NCBI GenBank assembly: GCA_964567435.1
Contig: CAZMMQ010000001.1
Coordinates: 1-64,000, forward strand
Length of the DNA: 64,000 nt
Reading direction: 5' to 3'
Source: RFSX01 sp964567435
Lineage (GTDB): Bacteria > Bacteroidota > Bacteroidia > Chitinophagales > Saprospiraceae
Every line of letters starts with the position of its first letter. Positions within the stretch are counted from its first letter, which is position 1. Below, one piece after another: positions 26,510 to 34,363 of this stretch. The notes beneath the pieces are model-generated. The model was given only the letters and a program-made list of their open reading frames with translations, was not told the DNA's origin and ran no database searches. The position numbers were made by a program, and so were the translations under genes.

Positions 26510-27376
26510 ATGAAAGGTATAATGGTATTATTAATCTTCATGATTAGTACATCCTTTTCATATGGACAAAAGGAAATGTCTAGTCTGACCTTAGAGAATG
26601 ATTTGCTTTTTTATGCTGATGTGATGATCAATTCATCCGAAGCAAGTTCCAGAATAAGGGCTGCTAATGAATTTAGCGAACTCTTTAGTGAATACCTGAT
26701 GCAAAATACAATATATCAGGACTCTGCTGCATTTTTCAAATATATCTCTATTCTAGATGCTCCTAAAAACCAATTTAAATTAATTACATGGCTGATTAAA
26801 GGAGATAATGAAAACTATGATTTCAATGGATTCATTGTCAGACCTGATGGGAATGTTACAACTTTAAATAAAACAGATATTGTATCTGAAAATCTTGAGT
26901 ATAGTCAATCTAGTGATGAGAATTGGTATGGATGTCTATATTATAAGATGATTCCAAATAAAGATACAGGTGGTTATATACTATTTGGATATGACCCCAA
27001 TGGCTTGTATGATAATCAGAAGATTATCGATCATATGATGGTGAGTTCTAATTCTGTAAATTTTGGTGCTGAAATATTCGAGGATAAAGAAAATTTGGAC
27101 ACATATAAGAACAGGTTAGTTTTAAAATATTCTTCTGATGCTTCTGTTACAGTTAATTATAATAAAGATATGAGGATGATCGTGCATGATCATTTGTCCC
27201 AAGTCATGGGATTCCAATCTGGACAAGGACCTACAGCTATACCAGATGGCACTTATGAAGGATATTATTTTAATAAGGGGAAGTGGAAGTACAAAGAGAA
27301 GCTCTTTAATCACATCTATGATGAAGCGCCAAGACCACAACCTGTTTTCAAAGACGTAGAAGATAAATCAAAGTAG
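26510..27376 (+). CDS. Uncharacterised exported protein
   Basis: 288 residues with a clear signal peptide (MKGIMVLLIFMISTSFSYGQ). No domain is recognised. The middle has alternating aromatic and acidic segments (FNGFIVRPDGNVTTLN, YILFGYDPNGLYDN) and the end has IPDGTYEGYYFNKGKWKYKEKL, a pattern I associate with conserved proteins of the Saprospiraceae (weak memory). The last residues are acidic and lysine rich. It starts 52 bases after the peroxiredoxin-like gene. The 3' end overlaps the convergent tilS by nine bases. Function unknown; periplasmic or outer-membrane location is likely. Confidence 0.65.
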   Translation: MKGIMVLLIFMISTSFSYGQKEMSSLTLENDLLFYADVMINSSEASSRIRAANEFSELFSEYLMQNTIYQDSAAFFKYISILDAPKNQFKLITWLIKGDNENYDFNGFIVRPDGNVTTLNKTDIVSENLEYSQSSDENWYGCLYYKMIPNKDTGGYILFGYDPNGLYDNQKIIDHMMVSSNSVNFGAEIFEDKENLDTYKNRLVLKYSSDASVTVNYNKDMRMIVHDHLSQVMGFQSGQGPTAIPDGTYEGYYFNKGKWKYKEKLFNHIYDEAPRPQPVFKDVEDKSK

Positions 27377-28645
27377 ATGTACTTGGATCAAAACCTCATC
27401 TGATTCTAAAATTCTGTACCTATGATCTGTCCTGAATCCACAAATCCAAACGATATCTTTATCTACACAAAGAATGGGAATTGAAGATTTTCTAAATCGA
27501 TCAAGTTTTTGATTAGCAAAGTATTTCTTCAATGATTGTTTTTTTCCCTTCATACCAAATGGATAAAAAACATCTCCTTTGTTCCAATGACGTAAGTAAA
27601 CCTGCTTATTTTTTAATAATCGATAGGGAAAAATGGCAATAGAATTATCATAGGGATTTGGTATCTCATCAATCTTTCTAACACTTATGGAATATTTTTC
27701 AAAGCTCACAGTTAGTGGCAATTCATCAAAGTTGAGATTTAATCTAGTACCTTGTGATGCCATATTGATTTCCATACGCCTTATGAGTAGATAATCTCTA
27801 TCTACTAAAACTTCGTATTCATTTGAGTGGAACAAATTTCCAATTTTATCTATGTTATTAAACATCTGTTGAGCTTGAGATCGATTGATACCATACGAAC
27901 TCAATACATGATAAAGAAGAGTATGATTTATAATTTGACTTTTAAGAATTTTTATATAACCATTTTCATACTCAGGTTGGATAACTGATTTTACCAATTC
28001 ATTTAATAATCTTAAATCATCGTTCATTCTAGATGAAAGGCCATAAATCTTATTTTCCAATTTCTTAGAATCTACAATCGTAGGCGTTATTGTCTGTCTA
28101 ATTAAGTTGCGGAAATAGGCTTGTGATTGATTCGAAGAATCTTCTACATAAGGAATTTTATTATCAGAAGCATATTGCAGTATTTCTTTTTTATAAAAAG
28201 GGAGAAGAAGCCTAACTATTTTATCATTTTTAGAAGGGATACCTAATATCGACCGCCCATTAAAAAAATTGATAAGGATTGTTTCTAGATGATCATCTTT
28301 ATGGTGTGCGGTAAGAATATATTCATAATCCAAAGAATGCCAATAATCATATCGTTGTCTATGTGCCCAATCATGAAAATTCCCTTTAGCATTATGTCTG
28401 ATATGATGTATGAGAACGTTGACATTTTGTTGTTTGAAGTAGTTAGAAACGAACATTTCGTCATGATTTGACTCCCCGTTCCTGGTATTGTGATTAATAT
28501 GGGATACATCAAATTGAAAATTTGCTTTGGACATCAGATGACATAAGACCATAGAATCCACACCGCCGCTGACAGCAATTAAGATTTTTCCCTCTGTATT
28601 AAAACAATCTAGATCCTTAATATGTTTTTTAAACCTTTCTAGCAA
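27368..28645 (-). CDS. tilS: tRNA(Ile)-lysidine synthetase
   Basis: About 425 residues from a TTG at 28645, which starts LLERFKKHIKDLDCF and fits the family; a second in-frame TTG at 28696 would add 17 hydrophobic residues and overlap the divergent lipoprotein gene. TilS adds lysine to C34 of tRNA-Ile(CAU) and is essential in most bacteria. The PP-loop is ILIAVSGGVDSMVLCHL, with HINHNTRNGESNHDE and LTAHHKDDHLETILINF. The C-terminal domain has YLRHWNKGDVFYPFGMKGKK. It is convergent with the uncharacterised exported gene. Start uncertainty is the main doubt. Confidence 0.92.
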   Translation of the reverse strand: MLERFKKHIKDLDCFNTEGKILIAVSGGVDSMVLCHLMSKANFQFDVSHINHNTRNGESNHDEMFVSNYFKQQNVNVLIHHIRHNAKGNFHDWAHRQRYDYWHSLDYEYILTAHHKDDHLETILINFFNGRSILGIPSKNDKIVRLLLPFYKKEILQYASDNKIPYVEDSSNQSQAYFRNLIRQTITPTIVDSKKLENKIYGLSSRMNDDLRLLNELVKSVIQPEYENGYIKILKSQIINHTLLYHVLSSYGINRSQAQQMFNNIDKIGNLFHSNEYEVLVDRDYLLIRRMEINMASQGTRLNLNFDELPLTVSFEKYSISVRKIDEIPNPYDNSIAIFPYRLLKNKQVYLRHWNKGDVFYPFGMKGKKQSLKKYFANQKLDRFRKSSIPILCVDKDIVWICGFRTDHRYRILESDEVLIQVHLL

Positions 28646-28675
28646 TTTATATATTAGCAACCAAAAAATAAGAAA

Positions 28676-29263
28676 TTGAAAGCAACAGCCATTCAACTGA
28701 TAATTTGTTCAATATTGTTGATAGCATGCAATAGTGACAAAGTACAGCGTCCAGAGCCTTTATCCAAACCTAAACAGAATATAACTAAAGAGCAAAATCC
28801 TGTAATTCGTGAAGCTAGAGAAGCCAGAAAGCAGAAAGAAAAGGATGGCCCTAGCACCAAGCAAATCAATCAATGGAGATCTCAAGCCCTTTCTATACTA
28901 AACCATCGACTAAAAACAATGCCAAGCACTGACCCTATCGTGGAAGCTGATCTATGGGAATATCAGTTTGTATATGATGGAGAGATGTCAAAAGTTGGAG
29001 ATTATGATGGTGTTTGGCTTGATTTTAAAAAAGATCACACCTATGAATATGGCAAGTACAAAGTTGTCAATGGGACTGGTAAATACAATTTTCATGAAGA
29101 CAGACAGGAAATACTAATGGTAGATAATAACAATAGTATGAAACCCCAAGAATGGTCTATAAAGCAAGAAGGGGATGTCATGATTATGGTTGGTACAGCT
29201 AACTATCAGGATAATCACATTCAACAAAAGATGCAAAGATCTAATCCTGCTATGAGAAATTAG
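28676..29263 (+). CDS. Uncharacterised lipoprotein
   Basis: 195 residues with a TTG start at 28676; no ATG lies before the lipobox LLIAC (Cys18). A basic, charged stretch (REAREARKQKEKDG, about 46-59) that may be a helix follows, then a beta-rich domain with VWLDFKKDHTYEYGKYK and EILMVDNN, which resembles lipocalin-like or META-type small folds but is not assigned. The start is 30 bases from the proposed TilS start on the other strand, so the two promoters would lie within each other's coding region. Function unknown. Confidence 0.6.
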   Translation: MKATAIQLIICSILLIACNSDKVQRPEPLSKPKQNITKEQNPVIREAREARKQKEKDGPSTKQINQWRSQALSILNHRLKTMPSTDPIVEADLWEYQFVYDGEMSKVGDYDGVWLDFKKDHTYEYGKYKVVNGTGKYNFHEDRQEILMVDNNNSMKPQEWSIKQEGDVMIMVGTANYQDNHIQQKMQRSNPAMRN

Positions 29264-29264
29264 T

Positions 29265-30296
29265 CTACTTGTAGATTTTTCTTTTGTTTAGATAGGATCT
29301 ATAATTATCAGCATTTCTATTATGTTGCACAAGCGTTTTAGCAAAAACGTGTTTTCCTGAATTATCTGGACTAGCACAGAAGTATAGATAACTATGCTTT
29401 TCATAATTTAATACGGCATCTATCGTCGAAATGTCTGGCATCGCAATTGGCCCAGGAGGTAAGCCTTCGTATTTGTAAGTGTTGTATGGGGAATCTATTG
29501 TCAGATGTTTGTTGAGTACTCTTCGTAGTCCAAAGTTGCCTGATGCAAATACAACAGTTGGATCTGCTTGCAACAACTGACCTCTTTTTAATCTATTAAT
29601 GTATACACCAGCTACTCTAGGTTTTTCAGATGACACAAGTGTCTCTTTCTGTACTATGGAAGCTAAAGTATAAACTTGTGAAGGTGATAGATTGAGCTCT
29701 TTTAATCTTTTTTCGCGATCATTATTATAGAATTGATCATGTTCATCGACCATTCTATCAAGCAATTTTTGGGGGCTGTAATTCCAATAAAACTGGTATG
29801 TATTAGGTATGAACAGAGTCATGATATCCTCTTTTGACTTATCGTTTTGCTCTAATACCTTATCTGACAAGAAATAGTTAAGTATAGTCAAAGAATCTGG
29901 CTCCAATTTATGTGAGAAAAATCCAGCCAAATCTTCTATTGTTCTGATATTGTTAAAGGCAAGGTTTATTGGAGTTTGCTTACCAGATCGCAACACGGAG
30001 ATAAGCTCTCTATTACTCCAGTTATTAAGAATGGTATATTGACCTGGTCTAACATTAGAAAAGTTCATCATTTTTGCAACCATATCGAATGAGTTCTCAT
30101 CATTCAAAATGTTATTATCTGATAATATTTTTTTGAGATCAGAATAGTTAGATTCGCTTGGTACATGAATGAGTAGCTTATTCTGTTGTCCTTTAAGAGA
30201 GATGTTAGGAGAAAGAATAGCTTTATAGAAATAAATTGAAATTACACCAACAATCAGCACTAATAGTAGGAGTATAATCAAAAGCTTCCTCATCAT
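29265..30296 (-). CDS. mltG: Endolytic murein transglycosylase MltG
   Basis: 343 residues with one N-terminal TM helix (LLIILLLLVLIVGVISIYFY, about 5-24). It cleaves nascent glycan strands and ends their growth. The YceG domain includes LASIVQKETLVSSEKPRVAG (about 213-232), in which the Glu of QKET matches the second Glu of the family's EKET, the catalytic residue, and INRLKRGQLLQADPTV. Later the motif LPPGPIAMPDISTIDAVLNY and the end with the HVFAKTL segment fit MltG. It starts three bases after panB and is probably translated from the same mRNA. Confidence 0.95.
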   Translation of the reverse strand: MMRKLLIILLLLVLIVGVISIYFYKAILSPNISLKGQQNKLLIHVPSESNYSDLKKILSDNNILNDENSFDMVAKMMNFSNVRPGQYTILNNWSNRELISVLRSGKQTPINLAFNNIRTIEDLAGFFSHKLEPDSLTILNYFLSDKVLEQNDKSKEDIMTLFIPNTYQFYWNYSPQKLLDRMVDEHDQFYNNDREKRLKELNLSPSQVYTLASIVQKETLVSSEKPRVAGVYINRLKRGQLLQADPTVVFASGNFGLRRVLNKHLTIDSPYNTYKYEGLPPGPIAMPDISTIDAVLNYEKHSYLYFCASPDNSGKHVFAKTLVQHNRNADNYRSYLNKRKIYK

Positions 30297-30299
30297 ATC

Positions 30300-31118
30300 C
30301 TAGTATTGCTCTGTATCATTAGGAAAATCCGAAGACTTTACATCCTTAATATAACTTTCTACAGCATTCTTCATATCGCTGTATAAATTGAGGTACCTCC
30401 TAAGAAATCGAGGGTTAAATGCTTTTGTTATTCCAAATAAATCATGACTGACTATTACTTGACCATCTGTACCTCCTCCTGCACCAATGCCAATGGTTGG
30501 TATTGAAACGAGTTTAGTGACTTCTTCTGCCAAAGCTGCAGGTATCTTCTCCATCACAAGCCCAAAGGCACCTGCTTCTTGTAGTTTTATAGCGTCTGAT
30601 TTCAATTTCTCAGCTTCTTCCTCCTCTTTTGCTCTTACTGTATAAGTGCCGAATTTATATATAGATTGAGGAGTCAAACCTAAATGTCCCATTACTGGAA
30701 CACCAGAAGATACTATTCTACTAACCGATTCTAGGATTTCAGAACCACCTTCTAATTTGACAGCATGAGCACCTGCTTCTTTCATAATCCTAATCGCGGA
30801 TTGCAATGCCTTTTCCGAGTTACCTTGATATGTTCCAAATGGCAGATCTACCACTACTAAAGCTTTCTTAACAGCTCTGATTACCGAAGAAGCATGATAT
30901 ATCATCTGATCTAAGGTAATTGGGAGAGTTGTTTCATGCCCTGCCATCACATTAGAAGCAGAATCACCTACAAGAATGACATCTATTCCTGCATCATCTA
31001 AAATTCTCGCCATACTAAAATCATATGCAGTTAGCATAGATATTTTCTCTCCAGCATTTTTCATTCGCTTTAGAGTGTGAGTTGTCATACGTTTGGCATC
31101 TTTACTGACTGCGGACAT
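30300..31118 (-). CDS. panB: 3-methyl-2-oxobutanoate hydroxymethyltransferase
   Basis: 272 residues. It adds a one-carbon unit from methylene-THF to alpha-ketoisovalerate, the first step of pantothenate synthesis. MLTAYDFSMARILDDAGID (about 24-42) and VGDSASNVMAGHETTLP hold the metal Asp; DLPFGTYQ and GIGAGGGTDGQVIVSHDLFG (about 205-224) also fit. It precedes mltG by three bases, an unrelated partner, so the pair is likely cotranscribed by chance. No other pan genes are present. Divergent from the lipoprotein at 31202. Confidence 0.96.
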   Translation of the reverse strand: MSAVSKDAKRMTTHTLKRMKNAGEKISMLTAYDFSMARILDDAGIDVILVGDSASNVMAGHETTLPITLDQMIYHASSVIRAVKKALVVVDLPFGTYQGNSEKALQSAIRIMKEAGAHAVKLEGGSEILESVSRIVSSGVPVMGHLGLTPQSIYKFGTYTVRAKEEEEAEKLKSDAIKLQEAGAFGLVMEKIPAALAEEVTKLVSIPTIGIGAGGGTDGQVIVSHDLFGITKAFNPRFLRRYLNLYSDMKNAVESYIKDVKSSDFPNDTEQY

Positions 31119-31189
31119 TATTATTGCTTTTGTATAGGCTCGAAAGATATAAAATCCAAAGATGAAATGACCATATTTATTATTTAACG

Positions 31190-31197
31190 TAGATTTG
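31190..31197 (+). promoter_or_regulatory. -7 element four bases before a start codon
   Basis: TAGATTTG matches TAnnTTTG and ends four bases before the ATG at 31202. If it is used, transcription would begin at or inside the start codon, giving a leaderless mRNA. It may instead be a chance match in an A+T-rich region. Confidence 0.4.
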
Positions 31198-31201
31198 AAC
31201 T

Positions 31202-32206
31202 ATGAAAAAATTCTGCATTCTTCTATTTCTTGCTTCAACGATACTAAGCTGTGATAATACGCTAAATGTCATTGACCCAGGAGGAGATATACCTATCATT
31301 TATGGCCTCTTAGATCCATCTCAAGATGCTCAGTATATTAGAATAGAAAGAGCATTTGTGGACCCAGAAATTTCCGCCCTTGTTCTTGCACAAAATGTAG
31401 ATTCCATATATTATCCAGCTTCTGCTACTGCAACGCTTACCAATAATCTTAATGACGATGTTATCCCATTGACAAGGATTGATGGAAATTTGGAAGGATT
31501 AGTGAGAGATGAAGGCGTTTTTGCTCAAGACCCAAATTACTTATACACGGTTGCCTCAAATGAACTTAACATAGACTTGGAAGCACTATACACAATCAAT
31601 CTTGATAGAGGAGATGGATTACCAATCGTCACTGCTACGACTAATGTAGTAGGAGAATCTAGATTCATTTCACCAAATCCGTTGAGTCCAGATCCGAGGG
31701 TTGCCTTTATACCTAGGGATAATACAACTTTTGCAATGAGTGTGCACCCCAACGGCGTTTTATACGACATATCATTGGAGGTTGTATATGTAGAGAGAAT
31801 GCCAGGAGAAGATTTTCAAACCAGATCTTTTATCTGGGACATGGGCACCAATCTTAGAAGAGAAGACGCTGGATCGAACATCGTTAGATTCACCCAGATG
31901 GGAGATGAGTTTTTCGCAGTGATGGCATCGAGAGTACCAGTAGTGGAAGGGATTCAAAGGAGATTCAGTTTTATGAACTTACATTTATCAGGTGCCAACA
32001 ATGTTCTAGAAGAGTTTTTAAGAGTTGGACAGGCTAATCTTGGTATAACCTCAACTCAAGATGTTCCATTCTTTGACAACCTTTCAGAAGGAAGAGGAAT
32101 ATTTGGTTCTCGAAATACAACCAGTATTTTTGATGTGAGATTAAGTAGCACATCAGAAGATGAGCTCATTAATGGGCCAATCACGAACCAACTAGGATTC
32201 GAATAA
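31202..32206 (+). CDS. Uncharacterised lipoprotein (DUF4249-like)
   Basis: 334 residues with lipobox LASTILSC (Cys17). After the Cys comes a beta-rich protein; YGLLDPSQDAQYIRIERAF (about 38-56) is the style of the DUF4249 family of Bacteroidota, which is often linked to TonB-dependent receptors. There is no receptor gene adjacent, only dnaK downstream. The start codon is fixed by the signal peptide MKKFCILLFLASTILS and not by a ribosome binding site. Function unknown. Confidence 0.6.
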   Translation: MKKFCILLFLASTILSCDNTLNVIDPGGDIPIIYGLLDPSQDAQYIRIERAFVDPEISALVLAQNVDSIYYPASATATLTNNLNDDVIPLTRIDGNLEGLVRDEGVFAQDPNYLYTVASNELNIDLEALYTINLDRGDGLPIVTATTNVVGESRFISPNPLSPDPRVAFIPRDNTTFAMSVHPNGVLYDISLEVVYVERMPGEDFQTRSFIWDMGTNLRREDAGSNIVRFTQMGDEFFAVMASRVPVVEGIQRRFSFMNLHLSGANNVLEEFLRVGQANLGITSTQDVPFFDNLSEGRGIFGSRNTTSIFDVRLSSTSEDELINGPITNQLGFE

Positions 32207-32254
32207 CTCCAATAGGTGACTTTTTGTCACACTATAAAGAATCCTACAGCTCTT

Positions 32255-32275
32255 ATGTCAGTGCATCTCTGACAT
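32255..32275. repeat. Inverted repeat upstream of dnaK
   Basis: ATGTCAG and CTGACAT, perfectly complementary, flank a 7-base spacer. It lies about 105 bases before the dnaK start and about 50 bases after the stop of the preceding lipoprotein gene. It is too weak to be a terminator with no T-tract, so it may be an operator. It is not a CIRCE element. A second, 5-bp hairpin with GTGAC/GTCAC lies at 32216-32230. Confidence 0.4.
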
Positions 32276-32380
32276 TTCTACACTATATGACTCCTAACCT
32301 GCTACGGCATATACTTTGATAGGTATGTAATCATATTCTATACATTTTTTGATAAATCAAGTAAAGTTTAAACATTCAAT

Positions 32381-34282
32381 ATGGGTAAAATAATAGGTAT
32401 TGACCTTGGAACTACCAATAGTGTTGTAGCGGTCATGGAAGGTAATGAACCTGTTGTCATTCCTAACGAAGAGGGTAGAAGAACAACACCATCGGTGGTT
32501 GCTTTTCTGGATAATGGCGAAAGAAAGGTAGGAGATCCGGCCAAAAGACAGGCTATCACTAATCCAACTCGGACAATCTCATCTGTTAAGCGATTTATGG
32601 GACTTAGATATGATGAGGCTGAAAATGAAGTCAATCGCTCAACGTACAAAGTCGCTAAAGGTGACAACAATACAATCAGAATTAATATCGAGGATAGAAA
32701 ATACACTCCTCAAGAAATCTCGGCTATAATTCTACAAAAGATGAAGAAAACAGCTGAGGACTTTTTAGGTACTGAGGTGACTGATGCAGTCGTTACAGTT
32801 CCTGCTTATTTTAATGATTCACAAAGGCAAGCGACAAAGGAGGCAGGTGAAATAGCAGGTCTAAATGTTCAACGTATAATTAATGAGCCCACTGCAGCAG
32901 CCTTAGCTTACGGTCTTGATAAGAAAGGACAAGACTCTACAATAGTAGTCTATGACTTAGGTGGAGGTACTTTTGATGTCTCTATCCTAGAATTAGGTGA
33001 TGGTGTATTTGAAGTAAAATCAACCAATGGAGATACTCACTTAGGTGGAGATGATTTTGACCATGTCATTATTGATTATCTAGCTGAAGAATTCAAAAAG
33101 CAAGAAAACATGGATCTGAGAAAAGATCCAATGGCATTGCAGAGATTAAAGGATGCTGCAGAAAAAGCAAAAATTGAGCTATCATCCTCACAGGAAACGG
33201 ATATCAATCTACCTTATGTTACTGCAGTAGATGGAGTGCCAAAACACTTGGTACTTAAACTTACCCGGTCCAAGTTTGAGCAACTCTCAGATGCGTTAGT
33301 AGAAAGAACATTAAATCCTTGTCAAGAAGCACTCAAAGACGCTGGATTATCTAAAAGTGATATAGATGAGATTATCTTGGTGGGCGGATCTACAAGAATT
33401 CCTAAGATACAAGAAGCGGTAGAAAAATTCTTTGGCAAAAAACCAAACAAAAGTGTCAATCCAGATGAAGTAGTTGCTGTTGGAGCTTCTATCCAAGGAG
33501 GCGTTCTGAGTGGTGATGTCCAAGATGTTCTCCTACTTGATGTTACACCATTATCAATGGGTATTGAGACCATGGGTGGCATATATGATGTTGTCATAGA
33601 AGCCAATTCTACTATACCAACAAAGAAATCAAAAGTATATAGCACAGCCGCTGACAATCAGCCAAGTGTTGAAATACATATTCTTCAAGGAGAAAGACCT
33701 ATGGCCAAAGATAACAGAGCTGTTGGTAGATTTATATTAGATGGTATCCCACCAGCGCCTAGAGGTGTTCCTCAGATTGAAGTCAGTTTTGATATGGATG
33801 CTAATGGTATCCTTAATGTTTCTGCTAAAGACAAAGGAACAGGTAAGGAACAAAATATCAGAATAGAAGCATCGACTGGTTTGTCTAAAGAGGAGATAGA
33901 GAAAATGAAGGCAGAAGCTGCTGCTAATGCAGACAACGATAAAAAGACGAGAGAAAAAGTTGATAAGATTAATCAGGCCGACTCACTCATCTTCCAGACA
34001 GAAAAACAGATGAAAGAATATGGTGACAAAATTCCTGAGGATAAAAAAGGAGCCATTGACACAGCGTTGACAGAGTTAAAAGAAGCGCATAAAATGCAAG
34101 ACCTGGATGCATTAGATAGTGCTATGGAAAAAATGAACACAGCGTGGACAGCAGCAAGCCAAGATATATATGCAGCAACCCAGCAGGAAGGGAACTCTGG
34201 AAATCCTGAAGGTGAATCAACTTCAAATAGTACAGATGAAGAAGTGACTGACGTTGAATTTGAAGAAGTAGACGATAAGTAA
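32381..34282 (+). CDS. dnaK: Molecular chaperone DnaK (Hsp70)
   Basis: 633 residues. ATP-driven folding chaperone. The nucleotide-binding domain has IGIDLGTTNSVVAVM, TVPAYFNDSQRQATKEA, YDLGGGTFDVSIL and LVGGSTRIPKIQ; the linker is VLLLDVTPLSMGIE, and the substrate domain has GERPMAKDN and FDMDANGILNVSAKDK. The acidic C-terminus ends TDVEFEEVDDK. dnaJ and grpE are not adjacent, so it is a single-gene unit ending at a terminator. An inverted repeat upstream may control it. Confidence 0.98.
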   Translation: MGKIIGIDLGTTNSVVAVMEGNEPVVIPNEEGRRTTPSVVAFLDNGERKVGDPAKRQAITNPTRTISSVKRFMGLRYDEAENEVNRSTYKVAKGDNNTIRINIEDRKYTPQEISAIILQKMKKTAEDFLGTEVTDAVVTVPAYFNDSQRQATKEAGEIAGLNVQRIINEPTAAALAYGLDKKGQDSTIVVYDLGGGTFDVSILELGDGVFEVKSTNGDTHLGGDDFDHVIIDYLAEEFKKQENMDLRKDPMALQRLKDAAEKAKIELSSSQETDINLPYVTAVDGVPKHLVLKLTRSKFEQLSDALVERTLNPCQEALKDAGLSKSDIDEIILVGGSTRIPKIQEAVEKFFGKKPNKSVNPDEVVAVGASIQGGVLSGDVQDVLLLDVTPLSMGIETMGGIYDVVIEANSTIPTKKSKVYSTAADNQPSVEIHILQGERPMAKDNRAVGRFILDGIPPAPRGVPQIEVSFDMDANGILNVSAKDKGTGKEQNIRIEASTGLSKEEIEKMKAEAAANADNDKKTREKVDKINQADSLIFQTEKQMKEYGDKIPEDKKGAIDTALTELKEAHKMQDLDALDSAMEKMNTAWTAASQDIYAATQQEGNSGNPEGESTSNSTDEEVTDVEFEEVDDK

Positions 34283-34300
34283 GTAATAGAATCAGACTTT

Positions 34301-34341
34301 AAAAAAGGGCGAAGCACTCATTAAGTACTTCGCCCTTTTTC
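34301..34341. terminator. Bidirectional terminator between dnaK and the S46 peptidase gene
   Basis: A GGGCGAAGCACT stem with complement AGTACTTCGCCC (one mismatch), flanked by an A-tract and a T-tract. It lies between two convergent genes. Confidence 0.85.
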
Positions 34342-34363
34342 TTTACAAATATTAGTGTATTTA

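Noticed and set aside
32255..32275. CIRCE element at dnaK
   Set aside because: The arms and spacer do not match the TTAGCACTC-N9-GAGTGCTAA consensus.
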